From Cardiobacterium hominis (GTDB lineage: Bacteria; Pseudomonadota; Gammaproteobacteria; Cardiobacteriales; Cardiobacteriaceae): a stretch of 64,000 bases of DNA. The position numbers and the translations under genes were made by a program. The stretch is from the NCBI RefSeq assembly GCF_900637305.1, contig NZ_LR134365.1, positions 62,001 to 126,000 on the forward strand, read 5' to 3'. Positions 8,234 to 15,527 of this stretch are shown piece after piece. Each line of letters starts with the position of its first letter. Position 1 is the first letter of the stretch. A model generated the notes under the pieces. That model made no database searches. It was not told where the DNA came from and was given only the letters and a program-made list of their open reading frames with translations.

Positions 8234-8656
8234 TCAACCGCCCGCGCCCGCCTGCCGCAATGCCGCCCTGAGGGGCGACAAGTCATAACCGCAAGCGCCA
8301 GCACGGGCGATGATTTCATCCACGTTGCCGCCAGCAGCGGCCTCACCCAGCGCCCAGGCGGTAGTGCTGCGCATGCCGCTCTTGCAGAACATCAGCGTCG
8401 GCGCGCCGTCTGCCAGTGCGGCGCGGGTTTGCGCGACCGCTTCCGGACTGAACTGCCCGCCAGCGACCGGCACATGCAGCGTACGAATGCCGAGCGCGTC
8501 GGCAGCGGCGGTAATATCGGCAAAGGCAGGCTGTGTGGCGTCTTCGCCATCCGGACGGTGGCAGATAATCTGCGCGATGCCCTGCGTCTTGAGCGCAGGC
8601 AAGTCTTCGGGCCGGATTTGCGCGCTGACGTAAAGCGCGGGTTTCAAGGTTTGCAT
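8234..8656 (-). CDS. DUF442 (TIGR01244-type) protein phosphatase/sulfurtransferase-like protein
   Basis: The product has 140 residues from the ATG at 8656, chosen because GGGAGG lies 5 nt upstream. The motif FCKSGMRSTT matches the signature (C-K/R-S-G-x-R-S) of the DUF442 family. This phosphatase/rhodanese-like fold is also found N-terminal to beta-lactamase-like domains in Blh proteins linked to sulfide metabolism. An early RPEDLPALKTQGIAQIICHRPD segment also fits. Here the domain stands alone and is followed by ymdB. Whether it acts as phosphatase or persulfide enzyme cannot be told from sequence. Confidence 0.8.
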   Translation of the reverse strand: MQTLKPALYVSAQIRPEDLPALKTQGIAQIICHRPDGEDATQPAFADITAAADALGIRTLHVPVAGGQFSPEAVAQTRAALADGAPTLMFCKSGMRSTTAWALGEAAAGGNVDEIIARAGACGYDLSPLRAALRQAGAGG

Positions 8657-8756
8657 GATGGCCTCCCATGTGAAAAAGGTGTGGATTGACATGATAAACC
8701 CTCACACCGCGCGGCAAAATACTGAAAATTTTTTACTATCACGCCGGGATTGGGTC

Positions 8757-8762
8757 TATAAT
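8757..8762 (+). promoter_or_regulatory. Candidate -10 box of pckA
   Basis: TATAAT lies 71 nt before the pckA ATG. The best -35 (TTACTA, 18 nt upstream) is poor, so any strong expression would need an activator. Confidence 0.4.
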
Positions 8763-8833
8763 TTCGCCAATCCTGCACGAAAAACCACACGGACAGGGTT
8801 AATTTCCACACTTCAAAACCAAGGTGAACATCT

Positions 8834-10429
8834 ATGGCAGTACAAACCCCTAATACCATTGATCTTTTTTCTATCGGCATTCACAAACGTGCCTTCCGCA
8901 ACCTTTCCCCCTCTGCGCTGTACAAATTGGCGCTGGAAGCGAAGGACGACTCCGCCATTTCATCCACCGGCGCGCTGATTTCATTCTCCGGCGCAAAAAC
9001 CGGTCGTTCACCGAAAGACAAACGCATCGTCAAGAACCCCGCTTCCGAAAACGACATCTGGTGGGGCAAAGTCAATATCCCGTTCGCCGCCGCCTCGCAC
9101 AAGGCCAACCGCGATCTGGCCGTGCGCTACCTCAATGAAGCGGAAAACGTTTACGTGCTGGACGGCTACGCCGGTTGGGACGAAAAATACCGCCTGAAAG
9201 TGCGTGTCATCACCACCCGTCCGTACCACGCGCTGTTCATGCACAACATGCTCATCCGCCCGACCGACGCCGAGCTGGCGAGCTTCGGCGAGCCGGATTA
9301 CATCATCTACAACGCCGGCCACAAACCCGCCGACCGCACCGTGGAAGGCGTCACCAGCACCACCTCCGTCTCGCTCTCCTTTGAAGACAAAGACATGGTC
9401 ATCCTCGGCACCGAATACGCGGGCGAAATGAAAAAAGGCGTGTTCACCATCATGAACTACCTCATGCCGAAACAGGGCGAGCTTTCCATGCACTGCTCCG
9501 CCACCGCAGAACAAGGCGGCGAGCGCTCTGCCGTACTGTTCGGCCTCTCCGGCACCGGCAAAACCACCCTCTCTGCCGACCCGAACCGCAACCTCATCGG
9601 CGACGACGAACACGTCTGGACTGAAGACGGCATCTTCAACATCGAAGGTGGCTGCTACGCCAAAGTCATCGACCTCTCCGCCGAAAAAGAGCCGGAAATC
9701 TTCGGCGCCATCAAATTCGGCACCGTGCTGGAAAACGTCGCCTACGACGAACATTACGACGTGCAGTACGACTACACCCCGCTGACCAGCAACACCCGCG
9801 CCAGCTACCCAATCGAATACATCAGCAACGCGCGCATCCCGTGCAAGGCCGGCCAGCCGACCGACATCGTCTTCCTCACCTGCGACGCCTTCGGCGTCCT
9901 GCCGCCGGTCTCCAAACTCAGCCCGGCGCAGGCGATGTACCACTTCATCAGCGGCTACACCGCGAAAGTCGCCGGTACCGAAGTCGGCGTAACCGAGCCG
10001 GAAGCGACCTTCTCCGCCTGCTTCGGCGCACCGTTCATGGTCTGGCACCCGGCCAAATACGCCGAGCTGCTCGCCGAAAAAATGAAAAAACACAACACCA
10101 ACGTCTGGCTGATCAACACCGGTTGGGCGGGTGGCGCCTACGGCGTCGGCGAACGCATCAAGCTGAAATACAGCCGCGCCATCATCGACGCCATCAACAG
10201 CGGCGAACTGGCGAAAATGCCGACCGAAACCGATCCGGTCTTCGGCTTTGACGTCGTCACCGAATGCCCGAACGTGCCGTCAGAAATCCTGAAACCGCGC
10301 AACGCCTGGGCAGACAAGGCCGCCTACGACGCACAGGCGAAAAAACTGGCGAAAATGTTTAACGACAACTTCGCCCAATTCGCCGACGGCGCCAGCGCAG
10401 AAGTCAAAGCAGCCGCGCCGAAAAGTTGA
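8834..10429 (+). CDS. pckA: Phosphoenolpyruvate carboxykinase (ATP)
   Basis: The 531-residue protein has the usual length for bacterial ATP-type PEPCK. Seen motifs are the P-loop GLSGTGKTTLS, the metal-site stretch IGDDEHVW, and INTGWAGGAYGVGERIKL near the C-terminus. The enzyme decarboxylates and phosphorylates oxaloacetate to PEP, the first committed step of gluconeogenesis; in some host-associated bacteria it runs in the CO2-fixing direction. AAGGTG lies 7 nt before the ATG. It stands alone between a promoter region and a strong terminator. Confidence 0.97.
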   Translation: MAVQTPNTIDLFSIGIHKRAFRNLSPSALYKLALEAKDDSAISSTGALISFSGAKTGRSPKDKRIVKNPASENDIWWGKVNIPFAAASHKANRDLAVRYLNEAENVYVLDGYAGWDEKYRLKVRVITTRPYHALFMHNMLIRPTDAELASFGEPDYIIYNAGHKPADRTVEGVTSTTSVSLSFEDKDMVILGTEYAGEMKKGVFTIMNYLMPKQGELSMHCSATAEQGGERSAVLFGLSGTGKTTLSADPNRNLIGDDEHVWTEDGIFNIEGGCYAKVIDLSAEKEPEIFGAIKFGTVLENVAYDEHYDVQYDYTPLTSNTRASYPIEYISNARIPCKAGQPTDIVFLTCDAFGVLPPVSKLSPAQAMYHFISGYTAKVAGTEVGVTEPEATFSACFGAPFMVWHPAKYAELLAEKMKKHNTNVWLINTGWAGGAYGVGERIKLKYSRAIIDAINSGELAKMPTETDPVFGFDVVTECPNVPSEILKPRNAWADKAAYDAQAKKLAKMFNDNFAQFADGASAEVKAAAPKS

Positions 10430-10451
10430 TTCCTGCTACCCTTCACAGGAA

Positions 10452-10486
10452 TAAAAAAAGCCGCTGCCTGGCAGCGGCTTTTTATT
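10452..10486 (+). terminator. Intrinsic terminator after pckA
   Basis: AAAAAAAGCCGCTGC-ctg-GCAGCGGCTTTTTATT: perfect 8-bp stem with A- and T-runs. Confidence 0.9.
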
Positions 10487-10630
10487 GGCACCAATATAGT
10501 CAATGCTCTTAATCCTTCATACAAATCTTCCCTGGATATTGCGCAAATGCGGAAAGATTGGCGTAAATGTTGTATGAAAAAATAAGCTGATTAGCTATAA
10601 GCGCGGCTTCCGGGAAAGCCGTATCAAACG

Positions 10631-10985
10631 CCCCGCTTGGCAGCTGCCGAAGAGCCCAGAGTTTATCCCGCTTGGCGGCTGTCCCGGAACCCAGTATTCA
10701 TCCCGCTTGGTGGCCGCTCGCGAACCCAGTATTCATCTCGCTTGGTGGCCGCTCGCGAACCCAGGTTTTATCCCGCTTGGCGGCCGCTCGCGAACCCAAG
10801 TTTTATCCCGCTTGGCGGGCACCCAAGAACCCGGTATTTATCCCGCTTGGCGGGCCCAGGTTTTATCCCACTTGGCGGCTGTTGAAGAGCCCAGTGTTTA
10901 TCCCGCTTGGCGGCTGCCGAAGAATCCAGGTTTTATCCTGCTTGGCGGCGAGCCCCGTGTTTATCCCGCTTGACGGCGAGATAGC
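10631..10985. repeat. Tandem array of about ten 35-bp units upstream of the NiaP-like gene
   Basis: Units of about 35 bp (two shortened to about 25 and 28 bp) share a conserved half, TTTATCCCGCTTGGCGGC, and a variable half ending GAACCCAG. Each unit contains a small hairpin CCGC-TTG-GCGG. The unit length is not a multiple of three and the unit has no stop codons, so all three forward frames are open. No ribosome site or start supports translation. A lone unit recurs at about 12490-12526, so the array and solo copy bracket the transporter gene. 10487-10630 and 10986-11090 hold no recognisable gene. Confidence 0.85.
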
Positions 10986-11027
10986 CTTTACCCATCCACT
11001 GATTCGCTAACCTTGCGGGCATGGGGT

Positions 11028-11047
11028 GAATGGTTTCGTGACCATTC
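11028..11047. promoter_or_regulatory. Inverted repeat upstream of the NiaP-like gene
   Basis: GAATGG-tttcgtga-CCATTC is a 6-bp inverted repeat about 100 nt before the transporter start and about 50 nt before a TATAAT (11096-11101). It could be an operator; no regulator is identified. Confidence 0.3.
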
Positions 11048-11147
11048 CATTCGGCTCCAAAGCCTCATTCCGCCTTGGTCATATTCAGCCTGCGTTATAA
11101 TCTGTGCAACTTATCACTGAAAGCCACAAAAATCCCAGGAGTTTCTC

Positions 11148-12470
11148 ATGGATATTCTCAGCAGATTGCATGCCTTGCCGCTATTCCGCTTCCATTTCCG
11201 CCTGCTCGGTCTCATTGGTCTGGGCTGGCTGTTCGATGCGATGGATACCGGCATGGTGTCCTTTGTCCTTGTTACTCTGGCAGGCGAATGGCAGCTCGAC
11301 GCGCAGCAATCCGGCTGGATTGTCAGCGTCGGCTTCATCGGCATGGCGCTTGGTGCGGTATTGAGTGGCTGGGCGGCTGACCGCTTTGGCCGCCGCAATG
11401 TTTTCGCGGTCACCATGGTGCTCTATGGCGCTGCTACTGGTCTTTGCGCGCTGGCGCCCAATCTGCCGTTTTTGCTTATCTGCCGCTTCTGGGTCGGCTT
11501 CGGCCTCGGCGGGCAATTGCCGGTCGCGGTGTCGCTGGTGAGCGAATATGCACCGCCCCGCCTGCGTGGCCGCTTCATCGTCCTGCTGGAAAGTTTCTGG
11601 GGATTAGGCTGGCTCGCCGCTGCCCTTGTTTCCTACTACCTCATCCCGCACTACGGCTGGCGTAGCGCTTTCTTCGCGGGCGCCGTGCCGCTGTTCTATG
11701 CTTTCGCCGTGTGGAAACGCCTGCCTGAATCCGTGGCTTATTTGCTGGCGGCGAACCGTCTGGATGAAGCGCACACCCTGCTCTGCCGCCTCGAAAGCCA
11801 GGCGGGGCTGACGCCTGCCGCGACTGCTATCGCCCCGTCCGCCCCGGCGAGAACGCGTAACCGCCTTATTGAGCTGTGGCAGGCGCCGTTTGCCAGACGC
11901 ACGCTGATGCTGTGGCTGATCTGGTTCGGCATCGTTTTTTCTTACTACGGTATTTTTACCTGGCTGCCCAAACTGCTGGCGGAACAAGGCTTTGTCGTGG
12001 TGAAAACTTTCCGCTATGTGCTGGTGATGATTCTCGCGCAACTGCCCGGCTACTTCGCCGCTGCCGTGCTGGTGGAAATCATTGGGCGCAAGGCGACTCT
12101 GGCCGGTTTTCTCGGCGCCTGCGCGCTCTGCGCCTACTGCTTCGGGCACAGCACGAGTACAAACGGCATCATGCTTTGGGGCAGTCTGATGTCCTTCTTT
12201 AACCTCGGTGCCTGGGGTGTGCTCTATACCTACACGCCGGAACTCTATCCGGTGCGTTGCCGTGCTTTCGGTGCGGGGTGGGCCGGTGCAGTTGGCCGCA
12301 TCGGCGGCATTATCGCGCCGCTGGTGGTGGCAGGGATGAGCGGCAGCAGCGCGGGCTTCGCGCGGATTTTTGTGATGTTTGCCCTTGTGCTGGCGGCAGT
12401 GGTCGTGGTGATTGTCGTCCTCGGCGAGGAAACCAAAGGACGGACGCTGGAAGAGATTAGCGCAGGCTAG
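11148..12470 (+). CDS. MFS transporter, NiaP/YceI-like (putative niacin uptake)
   Basis: The 440-residue, 12-helix major facilitator protein carries the loop signatures WAADRFGRRN between helices 2 and 3, and GFGLGGQLPVAVSLVSEY followed by RGRFIVLLESFWGLGWL. The latter closely resembles the NiaP/YceI group, which imports nicotinate. The C-terminal half has TPELYPVRCRAFGAGWAGAVGRIGGIIAP. AGGAG lies before the ATG and a TATAAT sits at 11096-11101. No NAD biosynthesis gene is adjacent, so the substrate rests on resemblance only; an aromatic acid or sugar is possible. Confidence 0.75.
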   Translation: MDILSRLHALPLFRFHFRLLGLIGLGWLFDAMDTGMVSFVLVTLAGEWQLDAQQSGWIVSVGFIGMALGAVLSGWAADRFGRRNVFAVTMVLYGAATGLCALAPNLPFLLICRFWVGFGLGGQLPVAVSLVSEYAPPRLRGRFIVLLESFWGLGWLAAALVSYYLIPHYGWRSAFFAGAVPLFYAFAVWKRLPESVAYLLAANRLDEAHTLLCRLESQAGLTPAATAIAPSAPARTRNRLIELWQAPFARRTLMLWLIWFGIVFSYYGIFTWLPKLLAEQGFVVVKTFRYVLVMILAQLPGYFAAAVLVEIIGRKATLAGFLGACALCAYCFGHSTSTNGIMLWGSLMSFFNLGAWGVLYTYTPELYPVRCRAFGAGWAGAVGRIGGIIAPLVVAGMSGSSAGFARIFVMFALVLAAVVVVIVVLGEETKGRTLEEISAG

Positions 12471-12489
12471 GTTGCCGCTTCTTGGATAA

Positions 12490-12526
12490 CCACCGCGAAG
12501 CCAGGTTTTATCCCGCTTGGCAGTGG
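12490..12526. repeat. Solo copy of the 35-bp array unit
   Basis: GCGAAGCCAGGTTTTATCCCGCTTGGC matches the units at 10631-10985. It lies about 20 nt behind the transporter stop codon. Confidence 0.75.
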
Positions 12527-12599
12527 GGCAGGGCACAAAGCAATCCGGTGTTGGGGCGTCAGACTTTATTATTCAAAACGAGGTAGTCCTCAAAAGAAT

Positions 12600-12714
12600 G
12601 CTGTCATGCGAAGTTTGTTTATCCCTGCCCTCACCCTAACCCCTCTCTCTTGCTGCGCAAGCAATGCTTGTCCCACTGGGAGAGGCGCTTATCCGCTGAA
12701 ATGCAAACACGCTA
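12600..12714. mobile_element. Partial MITE-like repeat behind the nitroreductase gene
   Basis: CCCTCACCCTAACCCCTCTC at about 12629-12648, followed by a palindromic GCAAGCAATGCTTGTCCCACTGGGAG-type stretch, is module A of the repeat at 7438 in opposite orientation. Its outer edge ATGCAAACACGCTA resembles the inverted end of the element at 2320. The edge falls in the TAG stop of the minus-strand nitroreductase. The other end is not recognisable. The stretch 12527-12600 shows nothing else. Confidence 0.5.
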
Positions 12715-13371
12715 GCGCACCCATTGCACGACTTCATCAAACGGCTTGCGGCCTTTAGAGACAATCTCGCGGCTGCGGTAACCAAATGTCGCCATAACGG
12801 AAACGCCCCACTCTGCCAAATCAAAAATGCCCGCGTCGGCAAGGATTTTATTGACGGCTTCGTAATTGAATCCTTCTATTGGGCAGGAATCGATACCAAT
12901 CATTGCCGCCCCTGTCATCATATTGGCGAGCGCGATATAGGTTTGTTTACAGGCCCAGTCAAACAAGGTTTGTTCATTGGCCGCCTGTTTCATGTCTTCC
13001 GTCTGAAATTGTTTATAGCGCGCCAATCCCGCCTGTAATTGTTCGCCTTCGAAACCGCGGCGAATTAATACGTCGCGCAGAAATTCGCTATCGTAACGGG
13101 CATGCTTTTTGGCGAGAAAAACGACTAAATGACTGCAATCGTCGAGCTGGTTCGCCACGCCCCAGCCGACCGGCTTGATGGCTTCACGTAGCGCCGGGTT
13201 TTGCACGACCACGAAACGCCAAGGCTCAGAGCCAATCGAGCTGGGGGAAAGTCGCCCCAATTCGAGGATAAATTTCATATCTTCATCGCTAATTTTGCGA
13301 TTGCCATCGTAATAGCGGGTGGCGACACGGCGTTTGAATGCGTCAAGAATGTCTTGTTTGTTAAAGGTCAT
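12712..13371 (-). CDS. NfsB-like NAD(P)H nitroreductase
   Basis: The product has 219 residues from the ATG at 13371, chosen for AGGAG 8 nt upstream. It is a single nitroreductase-fold domain: RRVATRYYDGNRKI and LSPSSIGSEPWRF bind FMN, and a C-terminal GYRSREIVSKGRKPFDEVVQW is typical of the NfsB/YdgI branch. Such dimeric flavoenzymes reduce quinones, nitroaromatics or related electron acceptors with NAD(P)H. It is monocistronic. Its TAG stop lies at the edge of a palindromic repeat. Confidence 0.88.
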   Translation of the reverse strand: MTFNKQDILDAFKRRVATRYYDGNRKISDEDMKFILELGRLSPSSIGSEPWRFVVVQNPALREAIKPVGWGVANQLDDCSHLVVFLAKKHARYDSEFLRDVLIRRGFEGEQLQAGLARYKQFQTEDMKQAANEQTLFDWACKQTYIALANMMTGAAMIGIDSCPIEGFNYEAVNKILADAGIFDLAEWGVSVMATFGYRSREIVSKGRKPFDEVVQWVR

Positions 13372-13497
13372 ATCAGTATCTCCTGTGGGGTTAGTGGCGG
13401 GCATTGTACGCTTTTTGTATGGGCGGTTATTGTCCGTGAATGGCTTTCCGTATTTTCGGAAAGGCTGCAGCGCGACAATACGCCATCATGCGACATT

Positions 13498-13527
13498 AAG
13501 AAGGTGCGCCGGAGCGCACCTCCTTTT
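13498..13527. terminator. Hairpin between nitroreductase and ABC exporter genes
   Basis: GGTGCGC-cgga-GCGCACC lies 16-45 nt beyond the stop of the minus-strand ABC gene. T-runs are weak on both sides (TTCTTAA on the minus, TCCTTTT on the plus). Confidence 0.55.
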
Positions 13528-13542
13528 GTGGAATCGCGGTGT

Positions 13543-15396
13543 TTATTCCGCTTCCGTGCTTGCTTCGTCGCCGAGGTAGCCGCCGGTCTGGCGCGACCAC
13601 AGTTGGGCGTAGAGGCCGCCTTTGGCGATGAGTTCGTCGTGGCTGCCCTGTTCGACGATGCGGCCGCCGTCCAGGATGATGAGGCGATCCATCGCGGCGA
13701 TGGTGGAGAGGCGGTGCGCGATGGCGATGACGGTTTTGCCTTGCATCAGCTGGTTCAGGCTTTGCTGGATGGCGGCTTCGACTTCGCTGTCCAGCGCCGA
13801 GGTGGCCTCGTCCAGGATGAGTATCGGCGCGTCTTTGAGCAGGACGCGGGCGATGGCGATGCGCTGCCGTTGGCCGCCGGAGAGTTTGACGCCGCGCTCG
13901 CCCACTTGCGCGTCCAGTCCGGTGTTGCCGCGCTGGTCGGAGAGTTCGGCGATGAAGTCGGCTGCCTCGGCTTGTGCGATGGCGTGTTGTAGTTCGGCTT
14001 CGCTCGCGTCCGGGCGGCCGTAGAGGATGTTGTCGCGCACGGAGCGGTGCAGGAGCGAGGTGTCTTGCGTCACCATTGCGATGTGGCGGCGCAGGCTGTC
14101 TTGGGTGACGTCGGCGATGTTCTGCCCGTCGATGCGAATTTCGCCGGAGTCCAGGTCGTAGAAGCGCAAGAGGGCATTGACCAGCGTTGATTTGCCCGCG
14201 CCGGAGCGACCGACGAGGCCGATTTTTTCGCCGGGGCGGATGGCAAGCGTGAGGTTGTGCAGCACGTGTTTTTCTTCGCTTTTGCCGTAGCCGAAGCTGA
14301 CGTTGTCGAATTCGATCGCGCCACGGCTGACTTCGAGTTCGCCCGCGCCGGGTTTGTCCTGCACGCTCACCGGGCGGGCGAGCATGTTCATGCCGTCGGC
14401 GACGGTGCCGACGTTTTCTGATAAGCCGCCGATTTCCCACATGATCCAGTGTGACATGCCGTTCATGCGCAGCGCGAGGCCGGTAGCGGTCGCAATCGCG
14501 CCGACGGCGAGCTGGCCATGCATCCACAGGCCGATGCCAACCGCGCCGATGAGGAAGAGCAGGCTGTAGTTGAGCAGGTTCACGATGACATCCAGATTCG
14601 CCACCATGCGGAACTGGTGGTAAACGGTGTCGAGGAATTCATGCATGGCGCCGCGCGCGTAGTCCGCTTCGCGCCGCGTGTGCGCGAACAGTTTGACGGT
14701 GGCGATGTTGGTGTAGGCGTCGGTAACGCGGCCGGTCATGGTCGAGCGCGCGTCCGCCTGCGCTTCCGACACTTGGCGCAAGCGCGGCAGGTAGTGGCGC
14801 AGTACCAGCGCGTAGATGACGATCCAGGCAATCATCAACAGCATCATCGCCCAGTGCTGGCTCGCCATCAGCGCGATGATGGAGAAGAAGTAGGCGACGA
14901 CGTACACCATGACGTCGGTGCAGGTAGTCGCCACCGCCCGCACCGCCAGCGCCGTTTGCATCACCTTGGCGGAGACGCGCCCGGAGAATTCGTCCTGATA
15001 GAAGCTCATGCTCTGCCCAAGGAGGTAGTTGTGCATGCGCCAGCGCGCCGCCATCGGCATGTTGCCCATAATCATCTGGTTACGCGCGACGGTGCCGATG
15101 TAGCCAAAGAGCGGCAGCAGGACCAGCACCACCAGCCCCATGCCGGCGAGTTTCCAGCCTTCGTCGCGCAGGAGGGTGTCGGGGGCGCGCGCCGCCAGCC
15201 AATCGACGATGTTGCCGATGAAGCCAAAGAGCAGCACTTCCAGCACGGCAACGGCGATGCCGGCAATCATGATGATCCACAGCGGTGTGTAAAAGCCGCG
15301 GCAGTAGTAGCGGATGAAGGCGAAAAGCGTCTGCGGTGGCGCTTCCGACCAGTCGGGCGGGAAGGGGTTGGTGCGTTTTTCGAAGGTGGCGTACAT
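13543..15396 (-). CDS. ABC exporter, fused permease and ATPase
   Basis: The 617-residue half-transporter has an N-terminal six-helix ABC type-1 exporter domain (about 40-340) and a C-terminal nucleotide-binding domain. The latter shows Walker A GRSGAGKST near residue 397, signature LSGGQRQR near 505, Walker B ILILDEATSALD and the H-loop AHRLS. It should act as a homodimer or pair with a partner; none is adjacent. Its cargo (lipid, peptide or drug) cannot be inferred from sequence. The start is the first ATG, with no clear ribosome site. Confidence 0.88.
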   Translation of the reverse strand: MYATFEKRTNPFPPDWSEAPPQTLFAFIRYYCRGFYTPLWIIMIAGIAVAVLEVLLFGFIGNIVDWLAARAPDTLLRDEGWKLAGMGLVVLVLLPLFGYIGTVARNQMIMGNMPMAARWRMHNYLLGQSMSFYQDEFSGRVSAKVMQTALAVRAVATTCTDVMVYVVAYFFSIIALMASQHWAMMLLMIAWIVIYALVLRHYLPRLRQVSEAQADARSTMTGRVTDAYTNIATVKLFAHTRREADYARGAMHEFLDTVYHQFRMVANLDVIVNLLNYSLLFLIGAVGIGLWMHGQLAVGAIATATGLALRMNGMSHWIMWEIGGLSENVGTVADGMNMLARPVSVQDKPGAGELEVSRGAIEFDNVSFGYGKSEEKHVLHNLTLAIRPGEKIGLVGRSGAGKSTLVNALLRFYDLDSGEIRIDGQNIADVTQDSLRRHIAMVTQDTSLLHRSVRDNILYGRPDASEAELQHAIAQAEAADFIAELSDQRGNTGLDAQVGERGVKLSGGQRQRIAIARVLLKDAPILILDEATSALDSEVEAAIQQSLNQLMQGKTVIAIAHRLSTIAAMDRLIILDGGRIVEQGSHDELIAKGGLYAQLWSRQTGGYLGDEASTEAE

Positions 15397-15483
15397 GGTG
15401 GTGATTTAGATAAGTGGAAAGGCGGGGATTATACCGAAAAAGGCGGTTGCCCTTTGGCGGTTCGGACACGGTTTGCCGCAACA

Positions 15484-15510
15484 GAAAACGGCCTCTTGCG
15501 AGGCCGTTTG
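15484..15510 (-). terminator. Terminator after the TbpB-like gene
   Basis: On the minus strand, AAACGGCCTC-gcaa-GAGGCCGTTTTCTG forms a strong stem with a short T-run, 18-44 nt past the stop codon. Confidence 0.75.
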
Positions 15511-15527
15511 GAGCTGATGTTTTAAGG

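Noticed and set aside
10631..10985. Possible CRISPR array or a repeat-containing surface protein gene
   Set aside because: There are no unique spacers of constant length, and the repeats run head to tail with minor variation. The three open forward frames lack ribosome sites and arise because the unit has no stop codons.
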